From Brucella grignonensis (lineage in GTDB: Bacteria > Pseudomonadota > Alphaproteobacteria > Rhizobiales > Rhizobiaceae): a stretch of DNA of 64,000 nucleotides. The translations under genes and the position numbers were made by a program. The DNA is taken from NCBI RefSeq assembly GCF_002252505.1, contig NZ_NNRL01000158.1, forward strand, positions 1-64,000, read 5' to 3'. Each line of letters opens with the position of its first letter. Positions within the stretch are counted from its first letter, which is position 1. Below the pieces are notes generated by a model, which saw only the letters and a program-made list of their open reading frames with translations, made no database searches and was not told where the DNA came from. Positions 1 to 9,508 of the stretch are shown here, one piece after another.

Positions 1-216
1 CAAACATCACTGTCAATCAATCTATGTCAACCCCAAGGACGCATCAGCCTGTCGCTTGCGACGCCGCCGCCCTCGTTGTGGCGCTATATACGTCCCACTA
101 ATCAAAACTGTCAACGCTAAAATAACAAAAATATCAAACTTTCTTTCCACAGGGCATATCCAGTCAATTTTACCAAACATTAATCAACCAAGCCAGAGCG
201 ATTCGATGCCAGGCAA
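1..216. other. Left-edge intergenic sequence, no gene seen
   Basis: This AT-rich stretch downstream of the IclR-type regulator shows no reading frame with a ribosome binding site or recognisable product. The neighbouring gene on the left lies outside the window. I see no repeat or structured element that I can name. Confidence 0.5.
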
Positions 217-246
217 TGAAAAGGGCCGCAAAACGCAGCCCTCTTA
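217..246 (-). terminator. Terminator of the IclR regulator gene
   Basis: Read on the minus strand, GGGCTGC and GCGGCCC form a stem with one G-T pair around a short T-rich loop, followed by TTTTC. It lies about 40 bases beyond the stop codon of the IclR gene. Confidence 0.55.
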
Positions 247-281
247 TGAAGTCGCTATATATTAAGCGCTCGGTGCCGCGG

Positions 282-1070
282 TTAAGCGCACCAGCCCATA
301 CGCTCACCGAGACTATCCGCCAGCGCACGCATTCGTTTGCCCATAGCTTCCACCATGTCAGGCCGTGCTTCTGCGGCCATCATAGAAAGAGCGATACCTG
401 CGGCCGGATGGAACGGACGGTCGCAAATGGCGGCACCAATACAGAACATGCCTTCACGCAACTGTCCGTTATCGAGCGAATAGCCCTTCGCTTTCACTTC
501 GGCCATTTCAGCTTCAAGCTTCTTCAACGATTGCACACTGGAGGATGTAATCGGCTGCGGCCACTCAGATGGAAGATGACGCTCCAGTTCCTGCGGAGAC
601 ATTGCCGCCAGCATTGCCTTGCCAGTCGCCGTAAAAACAGCTGGCACGCGCATACCGATGCGAAATGTAATGCCAAGCGGTGAGGTCGAGTTACGGCAGG
701 ACAGATAGATGACTTCTGGGCCCTCAAGATGTGAGAGTGTCAATGTATAAGCGCCCAGCCCTTCGGCGTCCGCGACCGCTTCATGGAAAGCATCGACAAT
801 ATCACTGTCAGCAAGAAAGACATTCGCCCATCGGACCGATTGCGGTCCCATTGTAAAGCTTCCGTCGTTATTGAGCTTCAACAAATTCAAATGAGTGAGC
901 GTCTGACAAAGGCCATGGACGCTGCTTTTTGGCAATCTGGTCTGACGAACCAGATCCGAAAGTTTGAGCCCATCGCGGCTCTTCGCAATACAGTCGAGAA
1001 TCTGCGTCGCTCTCACCACGGCTGGAACCAGCTTCAGGGAACTTTCTTCATCACCTACGGGTTTGTCCAT
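282..1070 (-). CDS. IclR-family transcriptional regulator
   Basis: A 262-residue DNA-binding regulator of the IclR family. Residues about 14-75 form the winged helix-turn-helix (AVVRATQILDCIAKS, then LPKSSVHGLCQTL), and about 80-255 form the effector-binding domain, with the family-typical FTATGKAMLA stretch. It is divergent from a succinate-semialdehyde dehydrogenase gene, and a perfect 16-bp palindrome lies in the shared promoter region, so it most likely controls that dehydrogenase and itself. The effector cannot be read from sequence; a small organic acid or semialdehyde would fit the neighbour. Confidence 0.88.
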   Translation of the reverse strand: MDKPVGDEESSLKLVPAVVRATQILDCIAKSRDGLKLSDLVRQTRLPKSSVHGLCQTLTHLNLLKLNNDGSFTMGPQSVRWANVFLADSDIVDAFHEAVADAEGLGAYTLTLSHLEGPEVIYLSCRNSTSPLGITFRIGMRVPAVFTATGKAMLAAMSPQELERHLPSEWPQPITSSSVQSLKKLEAEMAEVKAKGYSLDNGQLREGMFCIGAAICDRPFHPAAGIALSMMAAEARPDMVEAMGKRMRALADSLGERMGWCA

Positions 1071-1144
1071 ATGCCCTCTTTACCCAACCGACAGATCAAT
1101 TGACTTTGGCTCTGCCTACTGGTTTATTCAGTATATCGTATAGA

Positions 1145-1160
1145 GTTCAATATATTGAAC
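1145..1160. promoter_or_regulatory. Perfect palindrome, candidate IclR operator
   Basis: GTTCAATATATTGAAC is a perfect 16-bp palindrome midway between the divergent regulator and dehydrogenase genes. Position and symmetry fit the operator of the adjacent IclR protein. This is inference; no footprint is known to me. Confidence 0.55.
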
Positions 1161-1196
1161 CGCCCTCTGACGCAACACCGAGATGGAACATCAGAT

Positions 1197-2648
1197 ATGA
1201 TTGCCTTGAAAGATAAATCGCTGCTGAAATCGCAATGCCTTGTGGACGGCCGCTGGATTGATGCCGCCGATGGCAAGACCATTGACGTGACCAACCCGGC
1301 AGACGGCTCTGTCATTGGAACCGTTCCTTCTCTCTCCATCGATACTATTAAAGAGGCAATCAACGCTTCGAACAAGGCTCTTCCAGCATGGGCTGCGAAG
1401 ACCGCCAAAGAACGCGCTGGAATCCTGCGCAAATGGTTCGAGCTGATTGTTGCCAATGCAGATGACATTGCACTGATCATGACATCGGAACAGGGCAAGC
1501 CGCTCACAGAGGCCCGCGGCGAAGTTATTTATGCCGCCTCGTTCATCGAATGGTTTGCTGAGGAAGCTAAACGCGTCTATGGCGACACGATCCCTGCAAC
1601 ACAGCCCGGCCAGCGTTTGACCGTCATCCGTCAGCCAGTCGGTGTGACGGCTGCAATCACGCCATGGAACTTCCCAGCGGCAATGATCACCCGTAAAGCG
1701 GCGCCCGCACTGGCTGCTGGCTGCACGATGATCGTCCGTCCTGCCGATCTCACCCCACTAACCGCGCTTGCGCTTGGTGTTCTGGCTGAAAAGGCTGGCA
1801 TTCCTGCAGGCGTTCTGCAGATCGTGACCGGCAAGGCTCGCGAAATTGGCGCAGAACTCACCAGCAATGACATTGTCCGCAAGCTTTCCTTCACCGGTTC
1901 GACCGAGGTTGGTCGCCTGCTGATGGCGCAGTGCGCCCCAACCATCAAGCGCATCTCGCTTGAGCTTGGCGGCAATGCACCTTTCATCGTGTTCGATGAT
2001 GCAGACATCGATGCCGCTGTGGACGGCGCGATGCTCTCCAAATATCGCAATGCCGGTCAGACCTGTGTTTGCGCCAACCGCATCTATGTTCAGCGCGGCG
2101 TTTACGACAAGTTCGCTGAAAAGCTGGCAGCGAAAGTGAAAGAACTGAAAGTCGGCAACGGCACCGAGCCGGGTGTCGTCATCGGCCCGATGATCGAAGA
2201 AAAAGCCATCACCAAGGTCAAGGCGCATATTGAAGATGCGGTTTCAAAGGGTGCAAAACTCATCTCAGGCGGTAAGGAACTGGGTGGCCTGTTCTTTGAA
2301 CCGGGCATTCTGACCGGCGTCACTTCGGACATGCTGGTCGCCAAGGAAGAAACCTTCGGCCCGCTCGCACCACTCTTTGCCTTCGACACCGAAGAAGAAG
2401 TGATCGCGGCCGCCAACGACACGATCTTTGGTCTGGCTGCTTACTTTTATACGGAGAACTTCAGCCGCGCGATCCGCGTCAGCGAAGGCTTGGAATATGG
2501 CATGGTTGGACACAACACCGGCCTGATCTCCAACGAAGTTGCACCATTCGGCGGCGTGAAGCAGTCGGGCCTCGGTCGCGAAGGTTCGAAATATGGTATC
2601 GAGGAATATCTCGAAACCAAATACATCTGCAGCGCCTACAAGCGCTGA
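1197..2648 (+). CDS. gabD: NAD(P)-dependent succinate-semialdehyde dehydrogenase
   Basis: A 483-residue aldehyde dehydrogenase that oxidises succinate semialdehyde to succinate, the last step of the GABA shunt. It shows the cofactor-binding motif FTGSTEVGR, the ELGGNAPFIVFDDAD segment with the general base glutamate, and the catalytic cysteine in NAGQTCVCANR. I chose the ATG at 1197 because the longer frame would begin with TTG inside the regulatory palindrome and the protein from MIALKDKSLL matches the usual GabD N-terminus. Other semialdehydes could be substrates. It is divergent from the IclR regulator, which probably controls it. Confidence 0.88.
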   Translation: MIALKDKSLLKSQCLVDGRWIDAADGKTIDVTNPADGSVIGTVPSLSIDTIKEAINASNKALPAWAAKTAKERAGILRKWFELIVANADDIALIMTSEQGKPLTEARGEVIYAASFIEWFAEEAKRVYGDTIPATQPGQRLTVIRQPVGVTAAITPWNFPAAMITRKAAPALAAGCTMIVRPADLTPLTALALGVLAEKAGIPAGVLQIVTGKAREIGAELTSNDIVRKLSFTGSTEVGRLLMAQCAPTIKRISLELGGNAPFIVFDDADIDAAVDGAMLSKYRNAGQTCVCANRIYVQRGVYDKFAEKLAAKVKELKVGNGTEPGVVIGPMIEEKAITKVKAHIEDAVSKGAKLISGGKELGGLFFEPGILTGVTSDMLVAKEETFGPLAPLFAFDTEEEVIAAANDTIFGLAAYFYTENFSRAIRVSEGLEYGMVGHNTGLISNEVAPFGGVKQSGLGREGSKYGIEEYLETKYICSAYKR

Positions 2649-2667
2649 AATTAACCCGGACGACTTT

Positions 2668-2707
2668 AAAAAGGTGGTACGCATTGTTCGTGCCACCTTT
2701 TTTATTT
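2668..2707 (+). terminator. Terminator after gabD
   Basis: GGTGGTAC and GTGCCACC form an eight-pair stem (one T-G pair) around a nine-base loop, followed by a run of six T. Confidence 0.85.
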
Positions 2708-2762
2708 ATAGACGATGCGAACAATCCTTGGGTGTTTGCCCGCAAAAAATCCGGAAAACTTC

Positions 2763-3353
2763 ATGCTGCGCCGACTTTATGACTGGACGATCTCGCTTGC
2801 CGCCCGAAAGTCCGCCGAATATTGGCTTGCTTTCATCGCTTTTGTAGAAAGTTCAGTGTTTCTGGTGCCTGCCGATGTGCTCTTTCTACCGATGGCGCTC
2901 GCGCGCCCGGAACGGGCTTATCGTTATGCTTTGGTTGCAACCATTTTTTCCGTTCTTGGCGGCATAGCAGGCTGGTATCTCGGCTATCATGCCTATGAAC
3001 AGATCGCGAAACCTGTACTGGAAATGTATGGCAAGCTGGACACGTTCGAGCAAATGCGCGGCACAACCAGCGCCGACATGATTCTTCTGATGCTCATCAC
3101 ATCAGGTCTTGCCCATTTGCCCCCGATCAAGGTTGTAACGATCCTGTCCGGTGCTGCGGGCATCAACATCTGGCTGTTCATTGCATCGGCAATCGTTGCA
3201 CGCGGCGCCCGCTTCTTCTTCCTAGCCTGGCTGTTGAAGCGCTACGGTGAACCAATCCGTGGCTTCATTGAAAAGCGCCTTGGCCTGATCGCAAGTCTCG
3301 TTGCGGTCGTCTTGATCGCGCTCTTCTTTGCTGTGAAATATCTTCACGCCTGA
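2763..3353 (+). CDS. YqaA-family (SNARE-associated/DedA-like) membrane protein
   Basis: A 196-residue inner-membrane protein of the YqaA/VTT family. Hydrophobic segments with glycine-rich turns (ATIFSVLGGIAGWYLGYHAYEQ, split here into about residues 55-76) and the late membrane helix near residues 170-190 fit the family. The ATG at 2763 (MLRRLYDWT) gives the usual length; an upstream in-frame start lies within the preceding terminator region. DedA-like proteins are linked to membrane homeostasis and lipid flipping; the role of YqaA itself is not established. Confidence 0.78.
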   Translation: MLRRLYDWTISLAARKSAEYWLAFIAFVESSVFLVPADVLFLPMALARPERAYRYALVATIFSVLGGIAGWYLGYHAYEQIAKPVLEMYGKLDTFEQMRGTTSADMILLMLITSGLAHLPPIKVVTILSGAAGINIWLFIASAIVARGARFFFLAWLLKRYGEPIRGFIEKRLGLIASLVAVVLIALFFAVKYLHA

Positions 3354-3444
3354 GCAGTTCGCCCAAACTCGGTCAAAATAAGTTGCTTGGAGACAAGCTA
3401 GTTATTTGCTTTAAGAATAAGAAGGCCTTTTCAGGGAATCCCAT

Positions 3445-3969
3445 ATGGCGTTTGCACTCACTAATCCGGTTGGCAAAGTACAGGCATGGACCGCAGGCAT
3501 CATGACGGTCGGCCTTGCCGCAACCGTCGGCACGGCACTGGGTTTCGAGCATCTGGCTGGCTTCATGCCCTGCAAGCTCTGCCTCGAACAACGCACGCCT
3601 TATTATATCGGCGTGCCGGTTCTGGCGGCAGCATGGGTATCTTACGGCCTGAAATGGCCCCCGATCCTGACGCGCGGTCTTATCCTGATCGGCGCGTTGC
3701 TGATGACCTTTGGCCTTGCGCTTGCCATCTATCACACAGGCGTCGAGCTTAAATACTGGCCGGGCCCTGCCGATTGCAGTGCAGCCACCATGAAGGTTAC
3801 GCTTGATGCAGGCAATCTGCTCGGCGATCTCAACGCGACCCGCCCACCAGCATGTGACAGCGCGCCGGGCCACTTCCTCGGCCTGTCCTTTGCCGGATGG
3901 AACGTCGTCGCAAGCCTGCTCTTTGCAACGATTGGCTACTACGGCGCTTTTGCAAAAGGTGGGAAGTAA
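3445..3969 (+). CDS. dsbB: Disulfide bond formation protein B
   Basis: A 174-residue inner-membrane oxidoreductase that reoxidises DsbA with quinone. It has four membrane segments, a first redox pair Cys43-Lys-Leu-Cys46 in the first periplasmic loop, and a second pair, Cys111 and Cys137, in the second loop, the arrangement expected of DsbB. The start ATG is preceded by CAGGGAAT. It is transcribed towards the HNH nuclease gene, with 17 bases between the two stop codons. No dsbA is adjacent. Confidence 0.9.
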   Translation: MAFALTNPVGKVQAWTAGIMTVGLAATVGTALGFEHLAGFMPCKLCLEQRTPYYIGVPVLAAAWVSYGLKWPPILTRGLILIGALLMTFGLALAIYHTGVELKYWPGPADCSAATMKVTLDAGNLLGDLNATRPPACDSAPGHFLGLSFAGWNVVASLLFATIGYYGAFAKGGK

Positions 3970-3986
3970 GAGCGAATTCTGAGGAG

Positions 3987-4559
3987 TTAAGGCTCCAATT
4001 CGACATCCCAATAAAGGAAGTCGAGCCAGCTGTCGTGGAGATGGTTGGGTGGGAAAAGACGCCCATTATTGTGCAAATCCTGCACCGTGGGCGTAACCGG
4101 CTTGTGGCGCGGCCACATATGCGCGACGGCGGGCATCATGCCGCCCTTGCGCAGATTGCAAGGCGAACAGGCGGCGACCACATTTTCCCACGTCGTCTCG
4201 CCGCCATGGCAACGCGGGGTGACGTGATCAAAGGTCAGATCATGCGGTGAGCCGCAATACTGACATTCAAAACGATCACGCAGAAACAGATTGAAGCGCG
4301 TAAATGCCGGATAGCGCGGCGGCTTCACATAATCCTTAAGACAAATCACACTCGGCAAACGCATGGAAAACGATGGCGAGGATACGACCTGATCGTATTC
4401 CGCCACGATATGCACGCGTTCGAGAAAGACTGCCTTGATCGCATCCTGCCAGGACCAGAGCGATAAAGGATAATAGCTGAGCGGCCGATAATCCGCATTG
4501 AGAACCAGAGCAGGCAATCCGCTGCTCGAAACGGTTCGGGGAGAGACGGCTACATTCAA
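3987..4559 (-). CDS. HNH endonuclease
   Basis: A 190-residue HNH nuclease. The zinc-binding and catalytic core lies at about residues 95-150: ECQYCG, then FDHVTPRCHGG, then NVVAACSPCNLRKGG, which supplies the two CxxC pairs and the histidine. I chose the TTG at 4559 because AAGGAGGTG lies seven bases upstream; longer starts have no such site. This short HNH type is widespread in alphaproteobacterial chromosomes without a restriction or intein context. Its substrate and role are unknown to me. Confidence 0.82.
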   Translation of the reverse strand: MNVAVSPRTVSSSGLPALVLNADYRPLSYYPLSLWSWQDAIKAVFLERVHIVAEYDQVVSSPSFSMRLPSVICLKDYVKPPRYPAFTRFNLFLRDRFECQYCGSPHDLTFDHVTPRCHGGETTWENVVAACSPCNLRKGGMMPAVAHMWPRHKPVTPTVQDLHNNGRLFPPNHLHDSWLDFLYWDVELEP

Positions 4560-4634
4560 GGGCGCACCTCCTTCAGAGCAACTCCGAAAGGAAAAGTGCG
4601 AATGGCTTTCCATGCGGAATTGCGCTCTTCATCG

Positions 4635-4768
4635 AAGCGCCGCGCGTCCATTCTGGGCGCAACCTAAGACGCTCCAACCTTGTAATAGCATTTCCAGCAA
4701 AAGTGCGAAGCGGTTTTGCGTAGGATAATGCGTAGAAACAGATGGTTACAGCGGACTCACCGCTGTAA
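4635..4768. repeat. Mosaic intergenic repeat (modules D, A and shortened B)
   Basis: The 345-base gap between the HNH and AlkA genes holds three repeat modules in a row. They are a degenerate copy of the GCGC...GACGCTC module (4635-4678), module A with core CAAAAGTGCGAAGCGGTTTT (4686-4735), and a perfect hairpin, TTACAGCGG-ACTCA-CCGCTGTAA (4746-4768). The hairpin is the outer part of module B seen complete at 42821-42863, with its middle deleted. I see no gene in the rest of the gap. Confidence 0.8.
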
Positions 4769-4904
4769 GGCAGCAGTGCGATAGGCAGGGTACCAAGTTT
4801 CTGCGAATCGAAATGCCGTCATTCACCTGATGCGAATAATGTAATCCCGACGTGACAGGATTGTGAAGCAGAAACGCATTTATGTCCCCGGAAACACGCA
4901 ACTT

Positions 4905-5549
4905 TTACAGAAGTGGTGCAGCTTCGCGTCCCTTGATCGCAGCGTAATACGCCCAGAACAAACGCGCTGCCACGCCGCGCCACGGCGCCCAGTCTTCAGC
5001 CAGCAGACGAAGAGCGGCTGCATCGGGCCTCGTTTCATGCGCAAAAGCATGACCGACAGCCGTTTGCAGCGCCACATCGCCCGCCGGAAACACATCAGGA
5101 TGACCAGCGGAAAACAGCAGATAGACTTCAGCGGTCCACGGACCAATGCCCTTGATAGCGGTCAGCGCCTTGATCGCTTCTTCGGCGGGCAGATCACACA
5201 GCCCATGCAGATCAATTGCCCCTTCTGCCAAAGCTTCGCTCAAAGCAAACAGCGTTTTTTGTTTTGGCCGCGAAAGCCCGGCAAAACGCCATGCCTCTTC
5301 CCCGCCCGCAATATAAGCCTCCGGTGTCATCGGATCGATCACCTGTCTGAACCGCGTCCATATTGCAGCCGCACTGGCCGTTGAAACCTGTTGCGCAACG
5401 ATAATCGAGGCAAGACTTTCAAAGCCCGGCTCCGAACGGCGAAGCGGCACGGCATGAGAACGGCTGCGTATATCAACCAGCCGCTCATCAGCAAGCATCA
5501 GCGCTTCAAGGCCTGCTTCAATATCGCTCAAACTATCGATCCGCCGCAT
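4905..5549 (-). CDS. alkA: DNA-3-methyladenine glycosylase II
   Basis: A 214-residue base-excision repair glycosylase of the HhH-GPD superfamily that removes alkylated purines. The helix-hairpin-helix is LTAIKGIGPWTAEVYLL near residues 130-147, followed by the catalytic aspartate in PAGDVALQ. The start at 5549 (MRRIDSL) has AAAGG seven bases upstream; ATG and TTG codons further upstream lack a good site. It is divergent from gluQ with 63 bases between them. The protein lacks the N-terminal domain of E. coli AlkA, as is common for the short bacterial type. Confidence 0.85.
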   Translation of the reverse strand: MRRIDSLSDIEAGLEALMLADERLVDIRSRSHAVPLRRSEPGFESLASIIVAQQVSTASAAAIWTRFRQVIDPMTPEAYIAGGEEAWRFAGLSRPKQKTLFALSEALAEGAIDLHGLCDLPAEEAIKALTAIKGIGPWTAEVYLLFSAGHPDVFPAGDVALQTAVGHAFAHETRPDAAALRLLAEDWAPWRGVAARLFWAYYAAIKGREAAPLL

Positions 5550-5612
5550 CGTCTGGCCTTTCATTTCATGCACGCGCAAAGTACCAATGTAATCAGATGA
5601 CAATCAACTGAC

Positions 5613-6494
5613 ATGATAATGACCCAGCCAGTATATCGCTTCGCTCCAAGCCCCAATGGTCAATTGCACCTTGGCCACGCCTATTCAGCACTTCTCAATG
5701 CACAAATGGCGCACGCCAACGGTGGGCGCTTTCTACTGCGCATGGAAGACATCGATACCGCCCGCTGCACACCGCAACTCGAACAGGGTATCTATGATGA
5801 TCTCCACTGGCTCGGGCTTGAATGGGAACAGCCGGTACGCCGCCAGTCAGAGCATTTTGGCGAATATCGCAATGCACTGACCAAGCTTGCCGACAAGGGC
5901 CTCGTCTATCCCGCCTTTCTAAGCCGCACCGAGGTGCGCGAGATCATCGGCGAAGCGCATGCCAAAGGCCAAGAATGGCCTGCCGATCCTGACGGCACAC
6001 CGCTTTATCCGCAGGGCGAACGAAACTTGAGCGAAAAAGAGCAGATGGAAAGCATCGTCTCCGGTGCGCCCTATGCGTGGCGGCTTAATATGGAGAAGGC
6101 GCTCGAAATGGCTGGTGAAGCGCTCTTCTGGGACGAAAGCGGCCAAGGTCCAAATGGTGAGACCGGTCGCGTGAACGCCGATCCTGCGCAATGGGGCGAC
6201 GTGGTGATTGCCCGTAAAGATACCCCCACCAGCTATCATCTTTCTGTCGTGGTGGATGATGCACTGCAAGGCATCACGCATATTGTCCGCGGACGCGATC
6301 TGTTTCATGCAACATCCGTGCACCGGCTTTTGCAGAAGCTCCTCGGCTTGCCACGACCACATTATCATCATCACGATTTGGTGCTGGGTGATGATGGTCT
6401 GAAACTATCCAAAAGCCGCAAGGATACGGCACTCAGCAGCTTGCGCGAACAGGGCTTTACGCCTGATGATATCCGCGCAAGACTATCCCTGTAA
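5613..6494 (+). CDS. gluQ: Glutamyl-Q tRNA(Asp) synthetase
   Basis: A 293-residue truncated class I synthetase related to GluRS that attaches glutamate to queuosine in the anticodon of tRNA-Asp. It has the N-terminal RFAPSPNGQLHLGHAYSA signature, the MEDIDTAR segment, and a KLSKSRKD loop in place of KMSKS near residue 270. It lacks the anticodon-binding half of GluRS, which is diagnostic. A second start two codons downstream is possible. Neither start has a strong ribosome binding site. Confidence 0.9.
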   Translation: MIMTQPVYRFAPSPNGQLHLGHAYSALLNAQMAHANGGRFLLRMEDIDTARCTPQLEQGIYDDLHWLGLEWEQPVRRQSEHFGEYRNALTKLADKGLVYPAFLSRTEVREIIGEAHAKGQEWPADPDGTPLYPQGERNLSEKEQMESIVSGAPYAWRLNMEKALEMAGEALFWDESGQGPNGETGRVNADPAQWGDVVIARKDTPTSYHLSVVVDDALQGITHIVRGRDLFHATSVHRLLQKLLGLPRPHYHHHDLVLGDDGLKLSKSRKDTALSSLREQGFTPDDIRARLSL

Positions 6495-6632
6495 AAGCTA
6501 TTTTCGCCGCAGCGTCACAGATGATGTGCCCGCACGCTGATTGACGAAAGCGCGATAAAGCGGTTCAAAGACAGCATGATAGCCGGCGTTGAAAAGCGTC
6601 AGCGGTATTTTATTTTTAAAGGAGGCGAAGCC

Positions 6633-8804
6633 ATGAAGAATTACGTTGAGATAGAAGGCTTGCGCGTTGCCCCTGAACTGGTGGAATTTCTGGCCAAGGA
6701 AGCCGCACCCGGCACTGGCGTTGAACCAGAAGCCTTCTGGAAGGGCTTCGCCGCCATCATCCGCGATCTTGCACCGAAAAACCGCGCCCTCCTCAAAAAG
6801 CGCGACGACCTGCAGGCCAAGATCGATGCCTGGTACAAGGATAATCGCGACAAAGGCTATTCGCAGGCTGATTACCAGCAATTCCTGAAAGATATCGGCT
6901 ATCTCCTGCCCGAAGGCGGAGAATTCAAGGTCTCGACCGCCAATGTCGATCCAGAAATCATGCATATTGCAGGACCACAGCTTGTCGTTCCGGTCATGAA
7001 TGCCCGCTATGCGCTCAATGCCGCCAATGCACGCTGGGGTTCGCTCTATGACGCGCTTTACGGCACCGATGCTATCTCCGAAGATGATGGCGCGGAAAAA
7101 GGCAAAGGCTACAACCCGAAGCGCGGCGAAAAGGTCATCGCATGGGCCAAGAATTTTCTGGACGAAAGCGCACCGCTCAATGCGGGCAAGTGGGCCGATG
7201 TTTCCGGCCTTTCCGTCAAGGACGGCAAGCTGGCCATCACACTGAACGACGGCTCTGCCACCGCCTTGAAGGACGGCAGCCAGTTCAAGGGCTATAATGG
7301 CGATGCGGCCGCACCTACCAATGTTCTGCTGACCAAGAACAACATGCATGTTGATATCGTGATCAATGCGGACAGCCCGATCGGCAAGACCGACCCGGCG
7401 CATATTGCCGACATGGTTCTGGAATCGGCCGTCAGCACGATCCAGGATTGCGAAGATTCAATTGCAGCAGTCGATGCCGAGGACAAAGTTGCAGTTTATC
7501 GCAACTGGCTCGGCCTGATGAATGGTAAGCTTGAAGACACGTTCGAGAAGGGCGGCAAGCAGATGACGCGCCGCCTTAATGGCGACCGCAGCTATAAGGC
7601 TGCCGATGGCTCTGAACTCAGCCTCAAGGGCCGTTCGCTGATGCTGGTGCGCAATGTCGGCCACCTGATGACCAATCCGGCGATCATTGATGCCGACGGC
7701 CACGAAGTGCCGGAAGGCATCATGGATGCCGCCTTCACCAGCCTGATCGCACTGCATGATATTGGCGCGAACGGTCGCCACATGAATTCGCGCGAAGGCT
7801 CGGTCTATATCGTCAAGCCAAAGATGCACGGGCCGGAAGAAGTGGCATTTGCCAATGAAATCTTCACCCGCACCGAAGAGCTGCTTGGTATGAAGCCGAA
7901 CACGCTGAAAATCGGCATCATGGATGAAGAACGCCGCACCACGGTTAACCTCAAGGAAGCGATCCGCGCTGCCAAAGACCGCGTCGTCTTCATCAATACC
8001 GGCTTCCTCGACCGCACCGGCGACGAGATCCATACCTCGATGGAAGCAGGCCCGATGATCCGCAAGGGTGACATGAAGCAGGCCGCATGGATCGGCGCTT
8101 ACGAACAGTGGAATGTGGATATCGGTCTTGAATGCGGCCTTTCCGGCCATGCGCAGATCGGTAAGGGCATGTGGGCTATGCCGGACCTGATGGCTGCGAT
8201 GCTGGAACAGAAAATCGCCCATCCGAAGGCTGGTGCGAACACCGCCTGGGTGCCATCGCCGACCGCTGCAACCCTGCACGCAACTCATTATCATCAGATT
8301 GATGTTGCAAGCGTTCAGGAAAAGCTGAAGAGCCGCCCGCGCGCCAAGCTCGACGATATTCTGTCGGTGCCGGTCGCCCCGCGTCCAAACTGGACGCCGG
8401 AAGACATCCAGCACGAAATCGACAACAACGCACAGGGCATCCTCGGCTATGTCGTGCGCTGGGTTGATCAGGGCGTTGGCTGCTCGAAAGTGCCGGACAT
8501 CAACAATGTCGGCCTGATGGAAGATCGTGCAACGCTGCGTATCTCTGCCCAGCACATCGCCAACTGGCTCTATCATGGCGTGGTTTCGGAAGCGCAGGTA
8601 ATGGAAACCATGAAACGCATGGCAGCTGTCGTGGACAAACAGAATGAAGGTGATCCGCTTTATCGCCCGATGGCCGCAAACTTCGACAAGTCGATTGCTT
8701 TCCAGGCCGCCTGTGATCTGGTCTTCAAGGGCCGCGAACAGCCGAACGGCTATACCGAGCCAGTCCTGCATCGCCGCCGCCTGGAATTAAAGGCAAAGGG
8801 TTAA
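6633..8804 (+). CDS. glcB: Malate synthase G
   Basis: A 723-residue enzyme that condenses glyoxylate and acetyl-CoA to malate in the glyoxylate shunt. The length is that of the monomeric G isoform. Characteristic segments include [36 protein letters not shown] and [11 protein letters not shown]. The ATG at 6633 is preceded by AAAGGAGGC; an upstream in-frame start was rejected. No isocitrate lyase lies nearby, so the shunt partner must be elsewhere. It runs into a strong terminator at 8831. Confidence 0.95.
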   Translation: MKNYVEIEGLRVAPELVEFLAKEAAPGTGVEPEAFWKGFAAIIRDLAPKNRALLKKRDDLQAKIDAWYKDNRDKGYSQADYQQFLKDIGYLLPEGGEFKVSTANVDPEIMHIAGPQLVVPVMNARYALNAANARWGSLYDALYGTDAISEDDGAEKGKGYNPKRGEKVIAWAKNFLDESAPLNAGKWADVSGLSVKDGKLAITLNDGSATALKDGSQFKGYNGDAAAPTNVLLTKNNMHVDIVINADSPIGKTDPAHIADMVLESAVSTIQDCEDSIAAVDAEDKVAVYRNWLGLMNGKLEDTFEKGGKQMTRRLNGDRSYKAADGSELSLKGRSLMLVRNVGHLMTNPAIIDADGHEVPEGIMDAAFTSLIALHDIGANGRHMNSREGSVYIVKPKMHGPEEVAFANEIFTRTEELLGMKPNTLKIGIMDEERRTTVNLKEAIRAAKDRVVFINTGFLDRTGDEIHTSMEAGPMIRKGDMKQAAWIGAYEQWNVDIGLECGLSGHAQIGKGMWAMPDLMAAMLEQKIAHPKAGANTAWVPSPTAATLHATHYHQIDVASVQEKLKSRPRAKLDDILSVPVAPRPNWTPEDIQHEIDNNAQGILGYVVRWVDQGVGCSKVPDINNVGLMEDRATLRISAQHIANWLYHGVVSEAQVMETMKRMAAVVDKQNEGDPLYRPMAANFDKSIAFQAACDLVFKGREQPNGYTEPVLHRRRLELKAKG

Positions 8805-8830
8805 TCCGAATTATTCGGACAAAAAGAATG

Positions 8831-8859
8831 CGGCGGGAGAAATCCCGCCGTTTTCTTTT
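8831..8859 (+). terminator. Terminator after glcB
   Basis: CGGCGGGA-GAAA-TCCCGCCG forms an eight-pair stem followed by TTTTCTTTT. A second small palindrome, TCCGAATTATTCGGA, lies just before it. Confidence 0.88.
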
Positions 8860-8915
8860 GCCTTCTATCCGGAATATCCCTTGACTCCATTATAATAGAT
8901 ATTAATTCTAACATA

Positions 8916-9497
8916 ATGGAAAATATAATCGAGCAGCTCGACAGCGCCATTGGCGAAAATCTGCGCCGCCTGCGCCTTGCGCAAGGCATGACGCTGGATG
9001 CGCTTGGTGATGCGTCAGGTGTCAGCCGCGCCATGATCTCGCGGATCGAGCGTGGCGAAACCAGCCCGACCGCACAGCTTCTGGCGCGCATTTGTGCAGC
9101 ACTCGGCACGTCGCTCTCAGCCTTTTTTGCCGATGCGGAAGCCCCTGCCTCTCCCTTGCTCACGCATGATCGCCAGCCAGTCTGGCGTGACCCGGATACG
9201 GGCTATATCCGGCGGTCTGTTTCGCCACCGGCAACGGGGTCGAATATCGACATGATCGAAGTCGAATTTCCTGCAGGCGCAAAGGTCACCTTCGCACCAC
9301 AGGCGGCCAATGCAGGCATCACGCAGCATTTGTGGCTCCTGAATGGACAGATGGAAATCACCGTCGGAGAAACTGCTTATCAGCTCCAGACCGGAGACTG
9401 CCTTTACATGCCGCTCGTTGAAGGCATTACCTTTCATAATCCTGGCAACTCGACCGCCCGTTATACAATCGTGCTCGAACGCCGCAGCAGTCTTTGA
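8916..9497 (+). CDS. XRE-family regulator with C-terminal cupin domain
   Basis: A 193-residue regulator. Residues about 12-66 form an XRE helix-turn-helix (MTLDALGDASGVSRAMISRI). Residues about 115-185 form a small cupin barrel with ITQHLWLLNGQMEITVG and LQTGDCLYMP, which probably binds a ligand. No ribosome binding site precedes the ATG; the start codon sits inside an inverted repeat CCATTAT...ATAATGG, consistent with autoregulation or leaderless translation. It is followed at once by two acetyltransferase genes, which it may control as an operon. Confidence 0.88.
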   Translation: MENIIEQLDSAIGENLRRLRLAQGMTLDALGDASGVSRAMISRIERGETSPTAQLLARICAALGTSLSAFFADAEAPASPLLTHDRQPVWRDPDTGYIRRSVSPPATGSNIDMIEVEFPAGAKVTFAPQAANAGITQHLWLLNGQMEITVGETAYQLQTGDCLYMPLVEGITFHNPGNSTARYTIVLERRSSL

Positions 9498-9508
9498 AAG
9501 CAACAAGC

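Noticed and set aside
7458..8771. A 437-codon minus-strand frame opposite glcB
   Set aside because: It lies wholly within the conserved malate synthase gene and arises from the GC-rich third codon positions.
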